Part shown: in pieces, positions 32,218-40,801 of the stretch
Position numbering within the stretch: position 1 is the first letter of the stretch
Layout of the letters: each line of letters begins with the position of its first letter
Assembly (NCBI GenBank): GCA_028287235.1
Contig: JAQBQB010000021.1
Span: 44,913 to 108,912 of the forward strand
Length of the DNA: 64,000 nucleotides
Source: Gemmatimonadota bacterium
GTDB lineage: Bacteria > Gemmatimonadota > Gemmatimonadetes > Gemmatimonadales > Gemmatimonadaceae
Direction of reading: 5' to 3'
Program-made: the position numbers and the translations under genes
Notes under the pieces: model-generated
Databases searched by the model: none
Told to the model about the DNA's origin: nothing
Seen by the model: the letters and a program-made list of their open reading frames with translations, nothing else

Positions 32218-32615
32218 GCGACGAGATCCCGCCGGCCCTGACGAAGGAAGAGTGGGCAAAGGCAACCGTGTTTGGCCGCGGGTGTGATGGCGATCTGTCG
32301 TTCCATCGCGCCGACGGCGGAGATATCGTCGTGATGGAAGACTGCGTCCACCAGGACATTCGAATTGGCGAAGCGTCGACTCAACATGCCGTTGCCGCGC
32401 TGCTCCTCCACGGCCAACCGTTCGGATTCACGCAGGAAATGGTCGCCGCTGTTGAGTTCAGCGCGCTCGGGACCGCGCGCAAGGACCTGCTCCCGCTCCG
32501 CGAAGACGGAACGATTGACATGGCGTCGGTCAATGCGCTCGCGCAGCTCGCTGCCATCCGCATCGCCGCGCTCCTCCCGCCGCCCGATGTTGCGCGCAAC
32601 CCGTCACAATCGTAA
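32214..32615 (+). CDS. Phage protein of unknown function
   Basis: A protein of 133 residues from GTG 32214. It starts VSDEIPPALTKEEWAKATVFGRGCDGDLSF, contains short strands, then a helix pair (STQHAVAALLLHGQPFGFTQEMVAAVEF) and ends with an Ala-rich helix. No family recognised. It is the last gene before the intergenic terminator region that opens the structural block. Confidence 0.5.
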   Translation: MSDEIPPALTKEEWAKATVFGRGCDGDLSFHRADGGDIVVMEDCVHQDIRIGEASTQHAVAALLLHGQPFGFTQEMVAAVEFSALGTARKDLLPLREDGTIDMASVNALAQLAAIRIAALLPPPDVARNPSQS

Positions 32616-32642
32616 AGTTATGACTATGCGATAAATCACACT

Positions 32643-32700
32643 GACCGAACCGAGCACCAACCCCGGCGACTGCCGGCAGTCGGTTCGACAATTTGCAGGA
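32643..32700 (+). other. Structured intergenic hairpin
   Basis: CGAACCG pairs with CGGTTCG around an inner stem CCGGC/GCCGG. The AT-richer stretch just before it (about 32613-32636) is the only plausible late-promoter region between the small-gene series and the structural genes, but no consensus -35/-10 pair is convincing. Confidence 0.3.
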
Positions 32701-32709
32701 CGCGCGACC

Positions 32710-32762
32710 GCGCTCAAATCAGATGCCCCGCCCGGGGTGTCGCCGATTTGGGCGCTTTTTCG
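32710..32762 (+). terminator. Terminator-RBS module before the 95-residue gene
   Basis: GCGCTCAAATC (32710-32720) pairs with GATTTGGGCGC (32745-32755), with an inner CCCCG/CGGGG stem, and is followed by CTTTTTCGTTT. The Shine-Dalgarno CGGAG comes right after, then ATG 32778. The same layout recurs before several structural genes. Confidence 0.75.
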
Positions 32763-32777
32763 TTTCACGGAGATCCT

Positions 32778-33065
32778 ATGAGCTGGGGAATAACGCAGAT
32801 CGGCAAACCAACGGAGATCGCCGGGAAGGTGACGCGCGCGCTCGCCTCGTCTCGGCACCAGTCGAATCACGTGGGCGTCTTCGACGCCATCGAGTCGGGA
32901 GTCGCTGCCGCGGTCGCCGGGATTTCGGACCGCACCGACTACGACACCACGTTCGTCGAGCGACTCATTCTCGTCGAGACGGGCGGCCACATCGACGGTT
33001 CGAGCGCGAGCGTGACGCTGTCGATCAAGACGATCAACGACCACCAGTCAAAGCCCGCGAGCTGA
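32778..33065 (+). CDS. Small structural-region protein, unknown
   Basis: A protein of 95 residues from ATG 32778 with CGGAG seven bases upstream: MSWGITQIGKPTEIAGKVTRALASSR..., then a beta-rich half (ERLILVETGGHIDGSSASVTLSIKTI). This is a common short phage protein type seen before portal genes. Function unknown. The portal start follows at once. Confidence 0.55.
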   Translation: MSWGITQIGKPTEIAGKVTRALASSRHQSNHVGVFDAIESGVAAAVAGISDRTDYDTTFVERLILVETGGHIDGSSASVTLSIKTINDHQSKPAS

Positions 33066-33070
33066 GCTAA

Positions 33071-35626
33071 TTGGCTGAACCCCGCGGCATAGACCCGAAG
33101 ATCGCCACCGGACTTCCCCCGGCGCGCGATGCCTCTGACGAGGACAAGGGGATCTATACCGTCGCGCGGTTCGCGGCCCAGAACGATCACTTCGTCGGTC
33201 ATTACAAGACGTGGACGAAGGCCATCAACTTCCTGATCGGCGAACATTGGCGGACGAAGTGGGACGGCACCTCGCTGACGTGGCAGGCCGAGCGCGACAT
33301 CCCACCGTGGACGCAGCAGCCGGTCACGAATCTCGTCTACGCCGTCTACCGCACGGCGATCGCCAAGCTGACGAAGCAGAAGCCGACCATGGAGGTCGTG
33401 CCGCCGTCGGGCGATTCGGAAGATCAGGAAGCGGCCGAGCTCTGTGACGCGCTCCTCGTCTCGCTCTGGCGCTCGCTCCGGAAGCCGTCCAAGATGCCGA
33501 TCGCGTTGGGCTGGATGCTCATCACCGGCATGGTGTTCGTCCGCGTCGGCTGGGATCCGCTCGCGGGCAAGGTCAAGCCGCGCACGATCCCGATGCAGCG
33601 GAAGCGGCAACCGTTGGGCGGCGCCCTCGGCTCATCGGCGATCGCCGACGCGATGGGCGGATCCGACGCGAGCAGCGCGACCCAACCGAGCGCTGACGCG
33701 CAGGGCGACAGCCACGGCGACGACCTCGAAGACGTCAACGTCGCCGCCGACGAGCGCGGCGAGCCGTACACGAAAGCCGCCGCCGACGGCGCCGACGAGA
33801 TCGACTACGACCGCGAGCCCGACGTCGAGCCGACCGGCGAAATCTGCTGGGACGTGGTGAGCCCGCTCTGCGTGCGCTTCAACCCGGAAGCCACCTCCGT
33901 CGACGACGCCTACGAGATGTACGTCGCGACACTCTGGCCCCGCAACAAAGCCGCGAAGCACTTCGGCGTGAAGGAAGAAGACTTGGGCGGCGGATCCGAC
34001 GCGAGCGAACAACGCGCGCTGTACGAAGATCTGATGTCCGCCTCGGCCGCCGGGTTCCCACGCTCGTGGGGCGATCAGGGCTCGGTGTGGGGTGTCTCCC
34101 AAGAGAATGCGATCGGCGATCGCGTGCTCGTCATCGAGTACTACCACGATAAGGACGACGCCTTCCCCGAGGGCCGTCACTGGATCAGTGCGGGCGCCAC
34201 CAAGGTGTGGCCGCCCACATCGAAGGCGCAGGCGGACGCCGCCGAGCACGAGACGCAGCCGGGACAGGCGGGCGACACCGATGCGATGGACGCCGTGTCG
34301 AGCACGAACAAGGACACCGCGCCCGACGCCGACGAATTTCCGAACGGTGAAGCGCCGCTGCCGTTCGGCTTCTGGCCGCCGCTCGTGCCTGGGTTCGACA
34401 CGCCGATCCCCGGCCAGCCCACCGCGCTCGGCGTCATCCCGCAGGTCGTGCCACTCAACGAGCAGCTCAATGTGCTCGACGGCAAGATCGCCGAGAAGCA
34501 CGTCATCGATGCGTTTGGCGGCATCTGGTTCGCCTCGCCGGAAGACAAGGGGCTGGTGATCACCTCCGAGCCCGGACAGGTCATTTACTCGAAGGCGATG
34601 GGCCGCCGTGGTGCCGCGTTCGCGCCGTTCCAAGCGACGATGCACCCGCTCGCCGAACCAATCTACCGCGAGCGCGACGTCATGACGAACAAGGTCATGG
34701 TCGTCTCGGGACTCTCGGCGTTGGACCTCTCGCAGAAGCCGCAGGGGGTTACCTCTGGGCGCGCGCTCCTCGTCACGCAGGAGACGTCCGACTCGGTGCT
34801 CATGCCGACGCTCTTCGCCGTCGAGGCGATGCTCGAAGAGTGCGGCCGGCGCGAGCTCGTGATCGCGCAGCAGAAGTACCGCGAGGCGCGGACGATCGCG
34901 ATCAAGGGGGACGACGGGAAGTATCTCTACCGGAGCTTCACCAACGCCGACCTCCGCGACGGCCACGACGTGCGCGTTCAGGTGGGCTCGAGCTTCCCGT
35001 GGAGCAAGAGCGCGCAGTGGGACACGAAGCTCTCGGTCATCGAGGCCGTCCCGCAGCTCGTCTTGAAGCCCGACAACACTGTCGACAAGCAGGCGCTCGC
35101 CAAATACTTGGACTCGGGCACGCCGGGGTTGGGGGCGTTCACGTCGGACGAAGACCCGGATCTCATCGAGATTCAGCGCGAGCACGCGATGTTCGAGGCG
35201 TTCGATCCGACGAGCGCCGACGGTGAGCACCAGCTCCCGCAGATCGCCTTCTGGCAAAATCACGCGGTGCATCTCGAGCAGCACTACGACTTCATGAAGA
35301 AGTCCTACGCGCGCTACCTCCGCTGGTCACCCGCCGCGCAAGCCGCGTTCAAACAGCACATGCAGCTCACGCTCGTGGCGATCGAGCAGAAGGTCGAGGG
35401 CATGATGGGGCCGGAGCAGGGTGAGCAAGGTGGGCAAGGCGGTGACGGTGGCGACGCTGCCGGCGGTGCCGTTGGTGCGCCCGTTCCGTCGGGTGGTCCG
35501 CCGCCGGCCGCCGGTGGCGCTCCGGGTGGCGCTCCGCCGCTCGTGCCGGGCGGTGGTGGTGGTCCCAAGGGCCCCACGCAACTCAACCGCGGGGACTTCG
35601 CCGCGGCGCAAGAGATCTCGAGCTAA
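33071..35626 (+). CDS. Portal protein
   Basis: TTG start at 33071; 851 residues. Typical portal features: an N-terminal region with FLIGEHWRTKWDGTSLTWQAERDIPPWTQQPVTNLVYAVYRTAIAKLTKQKPTMEV (the frequent portal opening), a long crown region with acidic and Gly/Pro-rich segments, and the stem-like helix TIYREREVMTNKVMV... seen as EPIYRERDVMTNKVMVVSGLSALDLSQKPQGVTSGRAL. The end is Gln/Gly/Pro-rich low complexity. It forms the dodecameric DNA gate at one capsid vertex. Its length is greater than the lambda portal and nearer that of P22-like portals. It is followed by scaffold and capsid genes. Confidence 0.85.
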   Translation: MAEPRGIDPKIATGLPPARDASDEDKGIYTVARFAAQNDHFVGHYKTWTKAINFLIGEHWRTKWDGTSLTWQAERDIPPWTQQPVTNLVYAVYRTAIAKLTKQKPTMEVVPPSGDSEDQEAAELCDALLVSLWRSLRKPSKMPIALGWMLITGMVFVRVGWDPLAGKVKPRTIPMQRKRQPLGGALGSSAIADAMGGSDASSATQPSADAQGDSHGDDLEDVNVAADERGEPYTKAAADGADEIDYDREPDVEPTGEICWDVVSPLCVRFNPEATSVDDAYEMYVATLWPRNKAAKHFGVKEEDLGGGSDASEQRALYEDLMSASAAGFPRSWGDQGSVWGVSQENAIGDRVLVIEYYHDKDDAFPEGRHWISAGATKVWPPTSKAQADAAEHETQPGQAGDTDAMDAVSSTNKDTAPDADEFPNGEAPLPFGFWPPLVPGFDTPIPGQPTALGVIPQVVPLNEQLNVLDGKIAEKHVIDAFGGIWFASPEDKGLVITSEPGQVIYSKAMGRRGAAFAPFQATMHPLAEPIYRERDVMTNKVMVVSGLSALDLSQKPQGVTSGRALLVTQETSDSVLMPTLFAVEAMLEECGRRELVIAQQKYREARTIAIKGDDGKYLYRSFTNADLRDGHDVRVQVGSSFPWSKSAQWDTKLSVIEAVPQLVLKPDNTVDKQALAKYLDSGTPGLGAFTSDEDPDLIEIQREHAMFEAFDPTSADGEHQLPQIAFWQNHAVHLEQHYDFMKKSYARYLRWSPAAQAAFKQHMQLTLVAIEQKVEGMMGPEQGEQGGQGGDGGDAAGGAVGAPVPSGGPPPAAGGAPGGAPPLVPGGGGGPKGPTQLNRGDFAAAQEISS

Positions 35627-35665
35627 CTGCGAAGTCCTGATTCACTCTCTTCACGGAATCGATCC

Positions 35666-36817
35666 ATGGCCAAGCTGTCTTCCACCACCGCGACGACCGA
35701 CGTTCCCGCGACCGACGCGAATCTTCGCGCCGAACAGGACTTCTTGAGCAGCTTCGAAGCGAAGTTGGACGCCGCGGACACGACGGGCGCCACGCCCGCG
35801 GCAGGCGAGTCATCCACCGGCACGACGCCGTCCGGCACGACAGCGACCGAAGACCAGGACGCCGACGAGGCGACTGCGGACACTGACGCAACCGATCACG
35901 ACGACGACGAGGCGGAAGAGGGTGACGAAGGTGACGAGGACGAGGAGGCGGCGGAAGGCGAGGAGGGCGCAGAGCTCGGCGAGGACGAGAGCGCTGAAGC
36001 GGCGGGCAAAGAGAAAGAAGGGAAAGAGGGCGAGGAAGAAGAGGTCGACGACGAGACCGCCGCCGACACCGCCGCTGCGAAGGACGTGCAGGACCGGCTC
36101 GTCAAGGCGGGCCTCAAGCTCTCGCTCAAGGACATCCCCGCCGAAGCACGCCCGCTCGTGCAGAAGAAGCTCGATCACGCGCAGGCCGCCATCACACGCG
36201 TGCTGCAGGAGGCCACGGCGTTCCGCGCCGAGAAGCAGCAGTTCATCGCCGACCAGAAGTTCCGTGACGCCCATCCGGAGCTCGTGATCGCCGAGATGCT
36301 CGCGAAGAACCCGGAGCTGAGCGACAAGGTCAACGAGCACATCGAGAAGCTGGCCGACCCGGACAAGAAGAAGCTGTTCGAGATCACGCTCCGCGAAGAG
36401 CGCAAGGCCGCGGTCGATTCGGTGCTGGCCGAGGCACGCCAGAGCGAAGTCGTCATGCAGCGCGCGGACGAGATCGAAGCGTACACGCGCCGGGCCTGCG
36501 ACAAGCTCGGGCTTCCCATCGGGGTCGTCGAGCAGGCGATCGCGTTGGAGATCTTGAACAAGCCGGCCGACGCGCGCGACCTGACGGAGCAGGAGCTGGA
36601 CACCGTCATCACGCGGCAGGCGCGACTCCTCAAGGGCCACACGCGGGCCACGAACCTGGGGCGCGCGAAGGAAGAGATTCGAGCGCGGACGCGCGATCGT
36701 CGCACCACGACGCCCGCCGTGCGCACGGGATCAGGCGTCGCCGCACCGTCGCCGGCGGGGAAGGTCAAACCCAAGAACGACGCGGAGTTCACGGCGATGA
36801 TGGAGGCCAAGCTCTAG
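35666..36817 (+). CDS. Acidic scaffolding protein
   Basis: A protein of 383 residues between portal and capsid genes. Residues about 60-145 are almost continuous Asp/Glu with Ala/Gly (DEAEEGDEGDEDEEAAEGEEG), then a helical core (AEARPLVQKKLDHAQAAITRVLQEATAFRAEKQQF) and a basic C-terminus (RARTRDRRTTTPAVRTGSG). This charge layout and helical content are typical of scaffolding proteins, which guide capsid assembly and leave before DNA entry. The basic end would bind the capsid protein. Confidence 0.75.
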   Translation: MAKLSSTTATTDVPATDANLRAEQDFLSSFEAKLDAADTTGATPAAGESSTGTTPSGTTATEDQDADEATADTDATDHDDDEAEEGDEGDEDEEAAEGEEGAELGEDESAEAAGKEKEGKEGEEEEVDDETAADTAAAKDVQDRLVKAGLKLSLKDIPAEARPLVQKKLDHAQAAITRVLQEATAFRAEKQQFIADQKFRDAHPELVIAEMLAKNPELSDKVNEHIEKLADPDKKKLFEITLREERKAAVDSVLAEARQSEVVMQRADEIEAYTRRACDKLGLPIGVVEQAIALEILNKPADARDLTEQELDTVITRQARLLKGHTRATNLGRAKEEIRARTRDRRTTTPAVRTGSGVAAPSPAGKVKPKNDAEFTAMMEAKL

Positions 36818-36832
36818 CAGCTCGTCCATCGT

Positions 36833-36871
36833 TTCACCCGTAGGACCGTAGCACCGCTTCACCGGTAGGAC
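36833..36871 (+). repeat. Direct repeat TTCACC(C/G)GTAGGAC
   Basis: Two 14-base copies at 36833-36846 and 36858-36871 differ at one base and are 25 bases apart, upstream of the capsid gene. A role as a protein-binding or promoter element is possible but unsupported. Confidence 0.35.
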
Positions 36872-36894
36872 ACAACTCAACTCATCAAGCAACC

Positions 36895-36931
36895 GCCCTG
36901 CGCTCTCACGAGCTGCGGGGCTTTTCGTTTT
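36895..36931 (+). terminator. Terminator-RBS module before the major capsid gene
   Basis: GCCCTGC-GCTC pairs with GAGC-T-GCGGGGC around TCAC, then CTTTTCGTTTT follows and GGAGGA precedes ATG 36943. It should limit read-through from scaffold and help set capsid stoichiometry through a fresh ribosome binding site. Confidence 0.75.
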
Positions 36932-36942
36932 GGAGGATTCTC

Positions 36943-38169
36943 ATGGCTGGTTACGTCCCGACACTGGCAAACTGGGATGCGCTGCTCGAGGAGGATTACG
37001 TCAAAGGGCAGATCGTTGGCGCCATCAACCTCGCCACCCCGTTCAAAGATGAACTGAAGCGCGTGGGCACGACCTCGGGTCGTGAGCGCGTGTACGCCGC
37101 GAAGGTCGGTGCCTCGCAGGGCCAGGGCGCGCGCGCGGAAGGCGCGACGATGCCCAACTACGGCGCCGGCGAGTACCAGAACGTCAAGGTGCAGTCCAAG
37201 TACAACTACGCGCCGTTCAAGATCACCGGCCCGTCCGAGGAGTTCGGCTCCAAGAAAGCGTTTGTCGAGTTCGGGCTCCAGATCCTGCAGGACACGAAGG
37301 AAGGTCTGCGCCTGTTCACGGGCCGTCAGTGCTGGGGCGACGGGCAGGGGACGCTCGGCACGACGACGAACAATCAGAACGTCGGCGACACCGTCATCAC
37401 GGTGCAGAACGCCTACGGCGTCGCGTGGGGCTCGCTGGCCACACTGACCACGTTCCTGTTCAAGCGGAACATGTACGTGCAGTTCGGCAGTGAAGACAAC
37501 GGCGGGCAGGGCTACAAGATCGCCTCCGTCGGCACGACCACGATCACGCTGGCCTCGGGGTTGGCCAACGCCGTCAACGCGACGGCCAAGGTCTCGATGC
37601 TGATGTCGGCGAACAACGAGTTAAACGGCGCGATGGTGTTCGCCTCGACCGCGTCGTTCATGACGACGCTCGGGCTGGGCACGATCTACCACGGCATCGA
37701 CCGCGCGCTCTTCCCGGAGTGGGAAGGCAACGTGATCAACGCCTCGGCCGCACTGTCGCTCGCGCTCATCCGCACCACGCGGGACGCGATCTACAAGCGC
37801 ACCGACGACGAAGAGTCGAATCTCATGATCGGTTCGACCGAGATGGCGCGCGACTACGAGGCGCTGCTCGTGGCCGCCCAGCGGTTCACGCCGCCCAACA
37901 AGCTGCGCGGCGGACACACGGTCCTCTCGCACGACGGGCTCGACTTCTCGAAGGACTCGAAGGCGCCGATCAAGGCCCTCTTCTTCTTCGACACGTCCAA
38001 GCTCGCGTGGATGCAGACGCGCGACCCGCACTGGCTGCAGGACGGCAACGGGATCATGCGTGTCGTGCCGGGGCAGGACGCGAAAGAAGCGCTGCTCCGC
38101 TGGTACGCGGAGATCGACTGCCAGGAGCCGCGTCGCAACGCGATTCTCTACAACATCACGACGAGCTGA
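36943..38169 (+). CDS. Major capsid protein
   Basis: A protein of 408 residues. It opens MAGYVPTLANWDALLEEDYVKGQIVGAINLATPFKDELKRV and contains VYAAKVGASQGQGARAEGATMPNYGAGEY and PFKITGPSEEFG, a pattern typical of HK97-fold major capsid proteins of the DUF5309/SU10 type. The C-terminal part holds SALYKRTDDEESNLMIG-like strands and a W-rich Cys-containing end (CQEPRRNAILYNITTS). It is the main structural protein of the head. It sits after a terminator-RBS module, as expected for the most abundant product. No N-terminal delta domain or protease site is evident. Confidence 0.85.
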   Translation: MAGYVPTLANWDALLEEDYVKGQIVGAINLATPFKDELKRVGTTSGRERVYAAKVGASQGQGARAEGATMPNYGAGEYQNVKVQSKYNYAPFKITGPSEEFGSKKAFVEFGLQILQDTKEGLRLFTGRQCWGDGQGTLGTTTNNQNVGDTVITVQNAYGVAWGSLATLTTFLFKRNMYVQFGSEDNGGQGYKIASVGTTTITLASGLANAVNATAKVSMLMSANNELNGAMVFASTASFMTTLGLGTIYHGIDRALFPEWEGNVINASAALSLALIRTTRDAIYKRTDDEESNLMIGSTEMARDYEALLVAAQRFTPPNKLRGGHTVLSHDGLDFSKDSKAPIKALFFFDTSKLAWMQTRDPHWLQDGNGIMRVVPGQDAKEALLRWYAEIDCQEPRRNAILYNITTS

Positions 38170-38188
38170 TTCACCGACGCCAACCCAC

Positions 38189-38232
38189 GACGGCGCGGCC
38201 AGTTCGTCGCGCCGTCTCGCGCTCTCTTTTTT
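38189..38232 (+). terminator. Terminator after the major capsid gene
   Basis: GACGGCGCG (38189-38197) pairs perfectly with CGCGCCGTC (38208-38216) and TCTCTTTTTT ends at 38232. A classical intrinsic terminator, followed by TGAGG and the next ATG at 38247. Confidence 0.8.
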
Positions 38233-38246
38233 CTGAGGTTCCAACC

Positions 38247-39059
38247 ATGAGACGGTTCTTTGCAGTCCTGACCCTGCTCGCCGCGGCGTGTGTGTCGCTG
38301 CCGCCGCAGGTCGTTCACGCGGAAGTCGCCGTACCGTCGCTGATCGGGCACGCGACGGCGCTCCCGCTCTCCACCGTGTTCGCATCGGACAGCGTCGTGC
38401 GCACGGTGCGCCCCGCGTCGCCGCTGCGCACGGCACCCCTCGCCGTCCCCGACTCGACGCAGCGCGCGCCGATGGCCGGGTTGACGAAGATGCTCATCCC
38501 GCTCGCGTTCGCGGCCGTCATGGGGGTGACGGTCAAGACGGCGTCCGCGGACAAGGACTCCAAGTTCGCGAGCGATACGGTGCGCGTGCAGCACAACTTC
38601 ACCGCGGCCGATCTCTTTTACTTCATGCTGAACGGTGTGCTGTCGACGACCGTGGCCACGCAGCCGGCGTGCGCGCGCGCCACCACGGCGTCCCAGGTCA
38701 AGACGACCAACGCAACGGTGCTCCGAGAAGCGGGAGCGGCGGTCGCGCTGGCGGCGACCGACAACTACTGGACGCTCACGGGCGGCAATCTCGCGGCGGG
38801 GTTCTTCCGCCGATACCTGCTGCTCGACACCGCGGGCGTGGCGAGCGTGCAGGCGAGCACCGACGCGGCCACGAAGGCGGGCTGTCTGTTCGCGTCGATC
38901 CCCGCCAACGGGACCGCGATCGTCGGCATCCTCACGATTCAGAACGTGACCAACCCCTTCATCCCCGGGACCACGCTGCTGTCGGCGACGGGCGTGACCG
39001 ACACGTACATCGACAACCACGACGGCACGCCGTTCCAGGGCTCGCAGGTCACGCCGTAA
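38247..39059 (+). CDS. Structural-region protein with an N-terminal signal-like segment
   Basis: A protein of 270 residues. The first 25 residues (MRRFFAVLTLLAAACVSLPPQVVHAEV) look like a signal peptide, odd in a head gene cluster. After a polar link there is a second hydrophobic segment (MLIPLAFAAVMGVTVKTASA). The rest is beta-rich (LTGGNLAAGFFRRYLLLDTAGVASVQAS..., LTIQNVTNPFIPGTTLLSATGVTDTYIDNHDGTPFQG). A repeat-type or decoration protein of the virion is likely from position, but the signal peptide suggests processing or membrane passage. No family recognised. Confidence 0.55.
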   Translation: MRRFFAVLTLLAAACVSLPPQVVHAEVAVPSLIGHATALPLSTVFASDSVVRTVRPASPLRTAPLAVPDSTQRAPMAGLTKMLIPLAFAAVMGVTVKTASADKDSKFASDTVRVQHNFTAADLFYFMLNGVLSTTVATQPACARATTASQVKTTNATVLREAGAAVALAATDNYWTLTGGNLAAGFFRRYLLLDTAGVASVQASTDAATKAGCLFASIPANGTAIVGILTIQNVTNPFIPGTTLLSATGVTDTYIDNHDGTPFQGSQVTP

Positions 39060-39077
39060 TCCGCACTCCGATCTCTC

Positions 39078-39113
39078 GCGCGCGGGGCGGGCTCCGTCGG
39101 ACGCCCCGCGCGC
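39078..39113 (+). terminator. Long perfect hairpin between structural genes
   Basis: GCGCGCGGGGCG (39078-39089) pairs perfectly with CGCCCCGCGCGC (39102-39113). No T-run follows; the next start is ATG 39140 after TGAGG. It could stabilise the 3' end of the upstream mRNA segment. Confidence 0.55.
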
Positions 39114-39139
39114 TCACCTCTTGTTGAGGATTTCCTCAG

Positions 39140-39817
39140 ATGATCAATCTCGATACCACGAGTCGAAAGCTGCAGGTCGTGCTCGCGGGGGCCAAGTCGA
39201 CGGTCGACGCGGCATGGACGGTCAACTTTCAGGATGCGTCCCCGGCCGGCGGCATCGGCGGCGGGCCGCCCACCGCGTTCCAGCAGGAAGCGAACGGCAC
39301 CACGAACGGCGCCACCGCCGTCGACATGGTCCCGGCCCCGCCCGCCGGCGCGAACCTGGTGCGGAGCGTCACCACGCTCACGTTGTTCAACGCGGACAAC
39401 GCGGCCATCACGGCGACGATCCGGATCAACGACAACGGCACCACGCGCGTGCTGACGACGATCGTGCTCCAGACGAGCGAGACGCTCGTGTACGAGCAGA
39501 ACGACGGATTCTACTGCCTCGACATCAACGGCGGGATCAAGTCGCCGGGTGGCGCGACGTCGAGCGCCAGCTCCACCGCGGACTCCAAGGCGGTGCTCGC
39601 GAGCTCCGCGACGTCCAGCACGGCGTCGAGCACGACGGTGGCCGAATCGTCCGCCAGCTCGCAGGCGTTGTCGGCGGGCACGCTTGCCTCGGCCGCGAGC
39701 TCGCAGGCGGTGAGCGCGGGTGCGACGGCCAGCACGGCGTCGTCCACACAGTCGCTGCAGTTGTCGGCCGGTACCTCGACGACGTTGTCCAAGACCAAGT
39801 CCAGCTTCGGGTTCTAA
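39140..39817 (+). CDS. Structural protein with Ser/Ala-rich tail
   Basis: A protein of 225 residues. The first 130 residues are beta-rich (MINLDTTSRKLQVVLAGAKSTVDAAWTVNFQD, SVTTLTLFNADNAAITATIRINDNGTTRVLTTIVL), like virion decoration folds. The last 90 are almost only Ser, Ala and Thr with short repeats (SSASSTADSKAV, SSQALSAGT, SSQAVSAGAT), a flexible and perhaps surface-exposed stalk. Unknown role. The following glycosyltransferase starts one base later with GTG. Confidence 0.55.
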   Translation: MINLDTTSRKLQVVLAGAKSTVDAAWTVNFQDASPAGGIGGGPPTAFQQEANGTTNGATAVDMVPAPPAGANLVRSVTTLTLFNADNAAITATIRINDNGTTRVLTTIVLQTSETLVYEQNDGFYCLDINGGIKSPGGATSSASSTADSKAVLASSATSSTASSTTVAESSASSQALSAGTLASAASSQAVSAGATASTASSTQSLQLSAGTSTTLSKTKSSFGF

Positions 39818-40801
39818 GTGCCGCTCAAGGTTCGGCACTGGACCAGCCTGAATCACTCAGGCATGCACCACGCCGCACGGGCGTGCGCCGAGGCGGAACG
39901 TCGCCTCGGCCACGACTCGATGCTGGTGAACGTGGACCACGACGTCGCGTGGGATGAGACGCTCGACGCCGACATTCATGTGTCGCACACCAATTTCCCC
40001 GACTCGGTGCGCTCGCGGATCACGCGGTCGCACCGCGTCGTGTTCGTCGGGCACGGCACGCCCGAGCATGTGATGGAGGGCGCGGTCAACGCCGCGGCGG
40101 CACCGGGCTACGGCCCACCCGACGGATGGATGCTTCTCCGCCATTGGCTCCGCACCGCCGACGCGGTCGTCACGTTCTGGCCGCGACATCAGGCGATCTA
40201 TCAAGCGATGGTCCCACGTGAGCGCGTGATCGATTGCGTGCCGATGGGCGTGGACCTCGCCTTTTGGAAAGATGGCGTCGACCACGGCAAGTACGCCGGC
40301 ACGCCGTCGGTCTGGACGTCTGAGAATCAGCACAACATCAAGTGGGTGTTGGACGTGTTGAACGCGTGGCCGATCGTCACCGAGGCGATCCCCGCCGCAC
40401 GCCTGCACGCGCACTACATCCCGACCAGCCTGCACCGCTTCCTGATCGATCTCGCCAACTCGAACGGCGCGGCGTTCCGGTCGTACCTGTCGAGCGGCAC
40501 GTATCCGCACGAGTCGCTCCGGAGCATGTGGAAGTCGTTCGACTTCTTCCTGGGGCCGGTCCGCTACGGCGATCACAACTGCCTCTCGATGCAGGCCGCG
40601 GCCGCGGGACTCACGACCATCAGTTACACCGGCAACGAGTACGCCGACTACTGGATCCCCGAGGGCGATCATCGCGAGATGGCCGCCGCACTCGTGCGGA
40701 TCTTTCGCCGCGAGGTTGAGCCGCGCGCGAACAAGTTGGCCGTCCCCGATCTGTCCGACATGGGTGAAGCACTCGTCCGCATCTACGAGAGGATTCTGTG
40801 A
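39818..40801 (+). CDS. GT-B (GT4-like) glycosyltransferase
   Basis: A protein of 327 residues from GTG 39818. The donor half shows MGVDLAFWKDGVDHGKYAG, the ENQHNIKWVLDVLNAWPIVTEAIPAARLHAHYIP donor-fold stretch and, near the end, PVRYGDHNCLSMQAAAAGLTTISYTGNEYADYW, with the D/E-type nucleotide-sugar contact region. The acceptor half starts KVRHWTSLNHSGMHHAARACAEAERRLGH. It would transfer a sugar to an unknown acceptor. Lying between virion genes, it may decorate capsid or tail proteins rather than host lipopolysaccharide; that is inference. Confidence 0.75.
   Translation: MPLKVRHWTSLNHSGMHHAARACAEAERRLGHDSMLVNVDHDVAWDETLDADIHVSHTNFPDSVRSRITRSHRVVFVGHGTPEHVMEGAVNAAAAPGYGPPDGWMLLRHWLRTADAVVTFWPRHQAIYQAMVPRERVIDCVPMGVDLAFWKDGVDHGKYAGTPSVWTSENQHNIKWVLDVLNAWPIVTEAIPAARLHAHYIPTSLHRFLIDLANSNGAAFRSYLSSGTYPHESLRSMWKSFDFFLGPVRYGDHNCLSMQAAAAGLTTISYTGNEYADYWIPEGDHREMAAALVRIFRREVEPRANKLAVPDLSDMGEALVRIYERIL

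Noticed and set aside
33632..35284. 550-codon open frame on the minus strand across the portal gene
   Set aside because: Arg/Leu/Val-rich composition and no motif; it is the antisense image of a high-GC coding gene. The same applies to long antisense frames over the scaffold, terminase and 28.6-30.2 kb genes.
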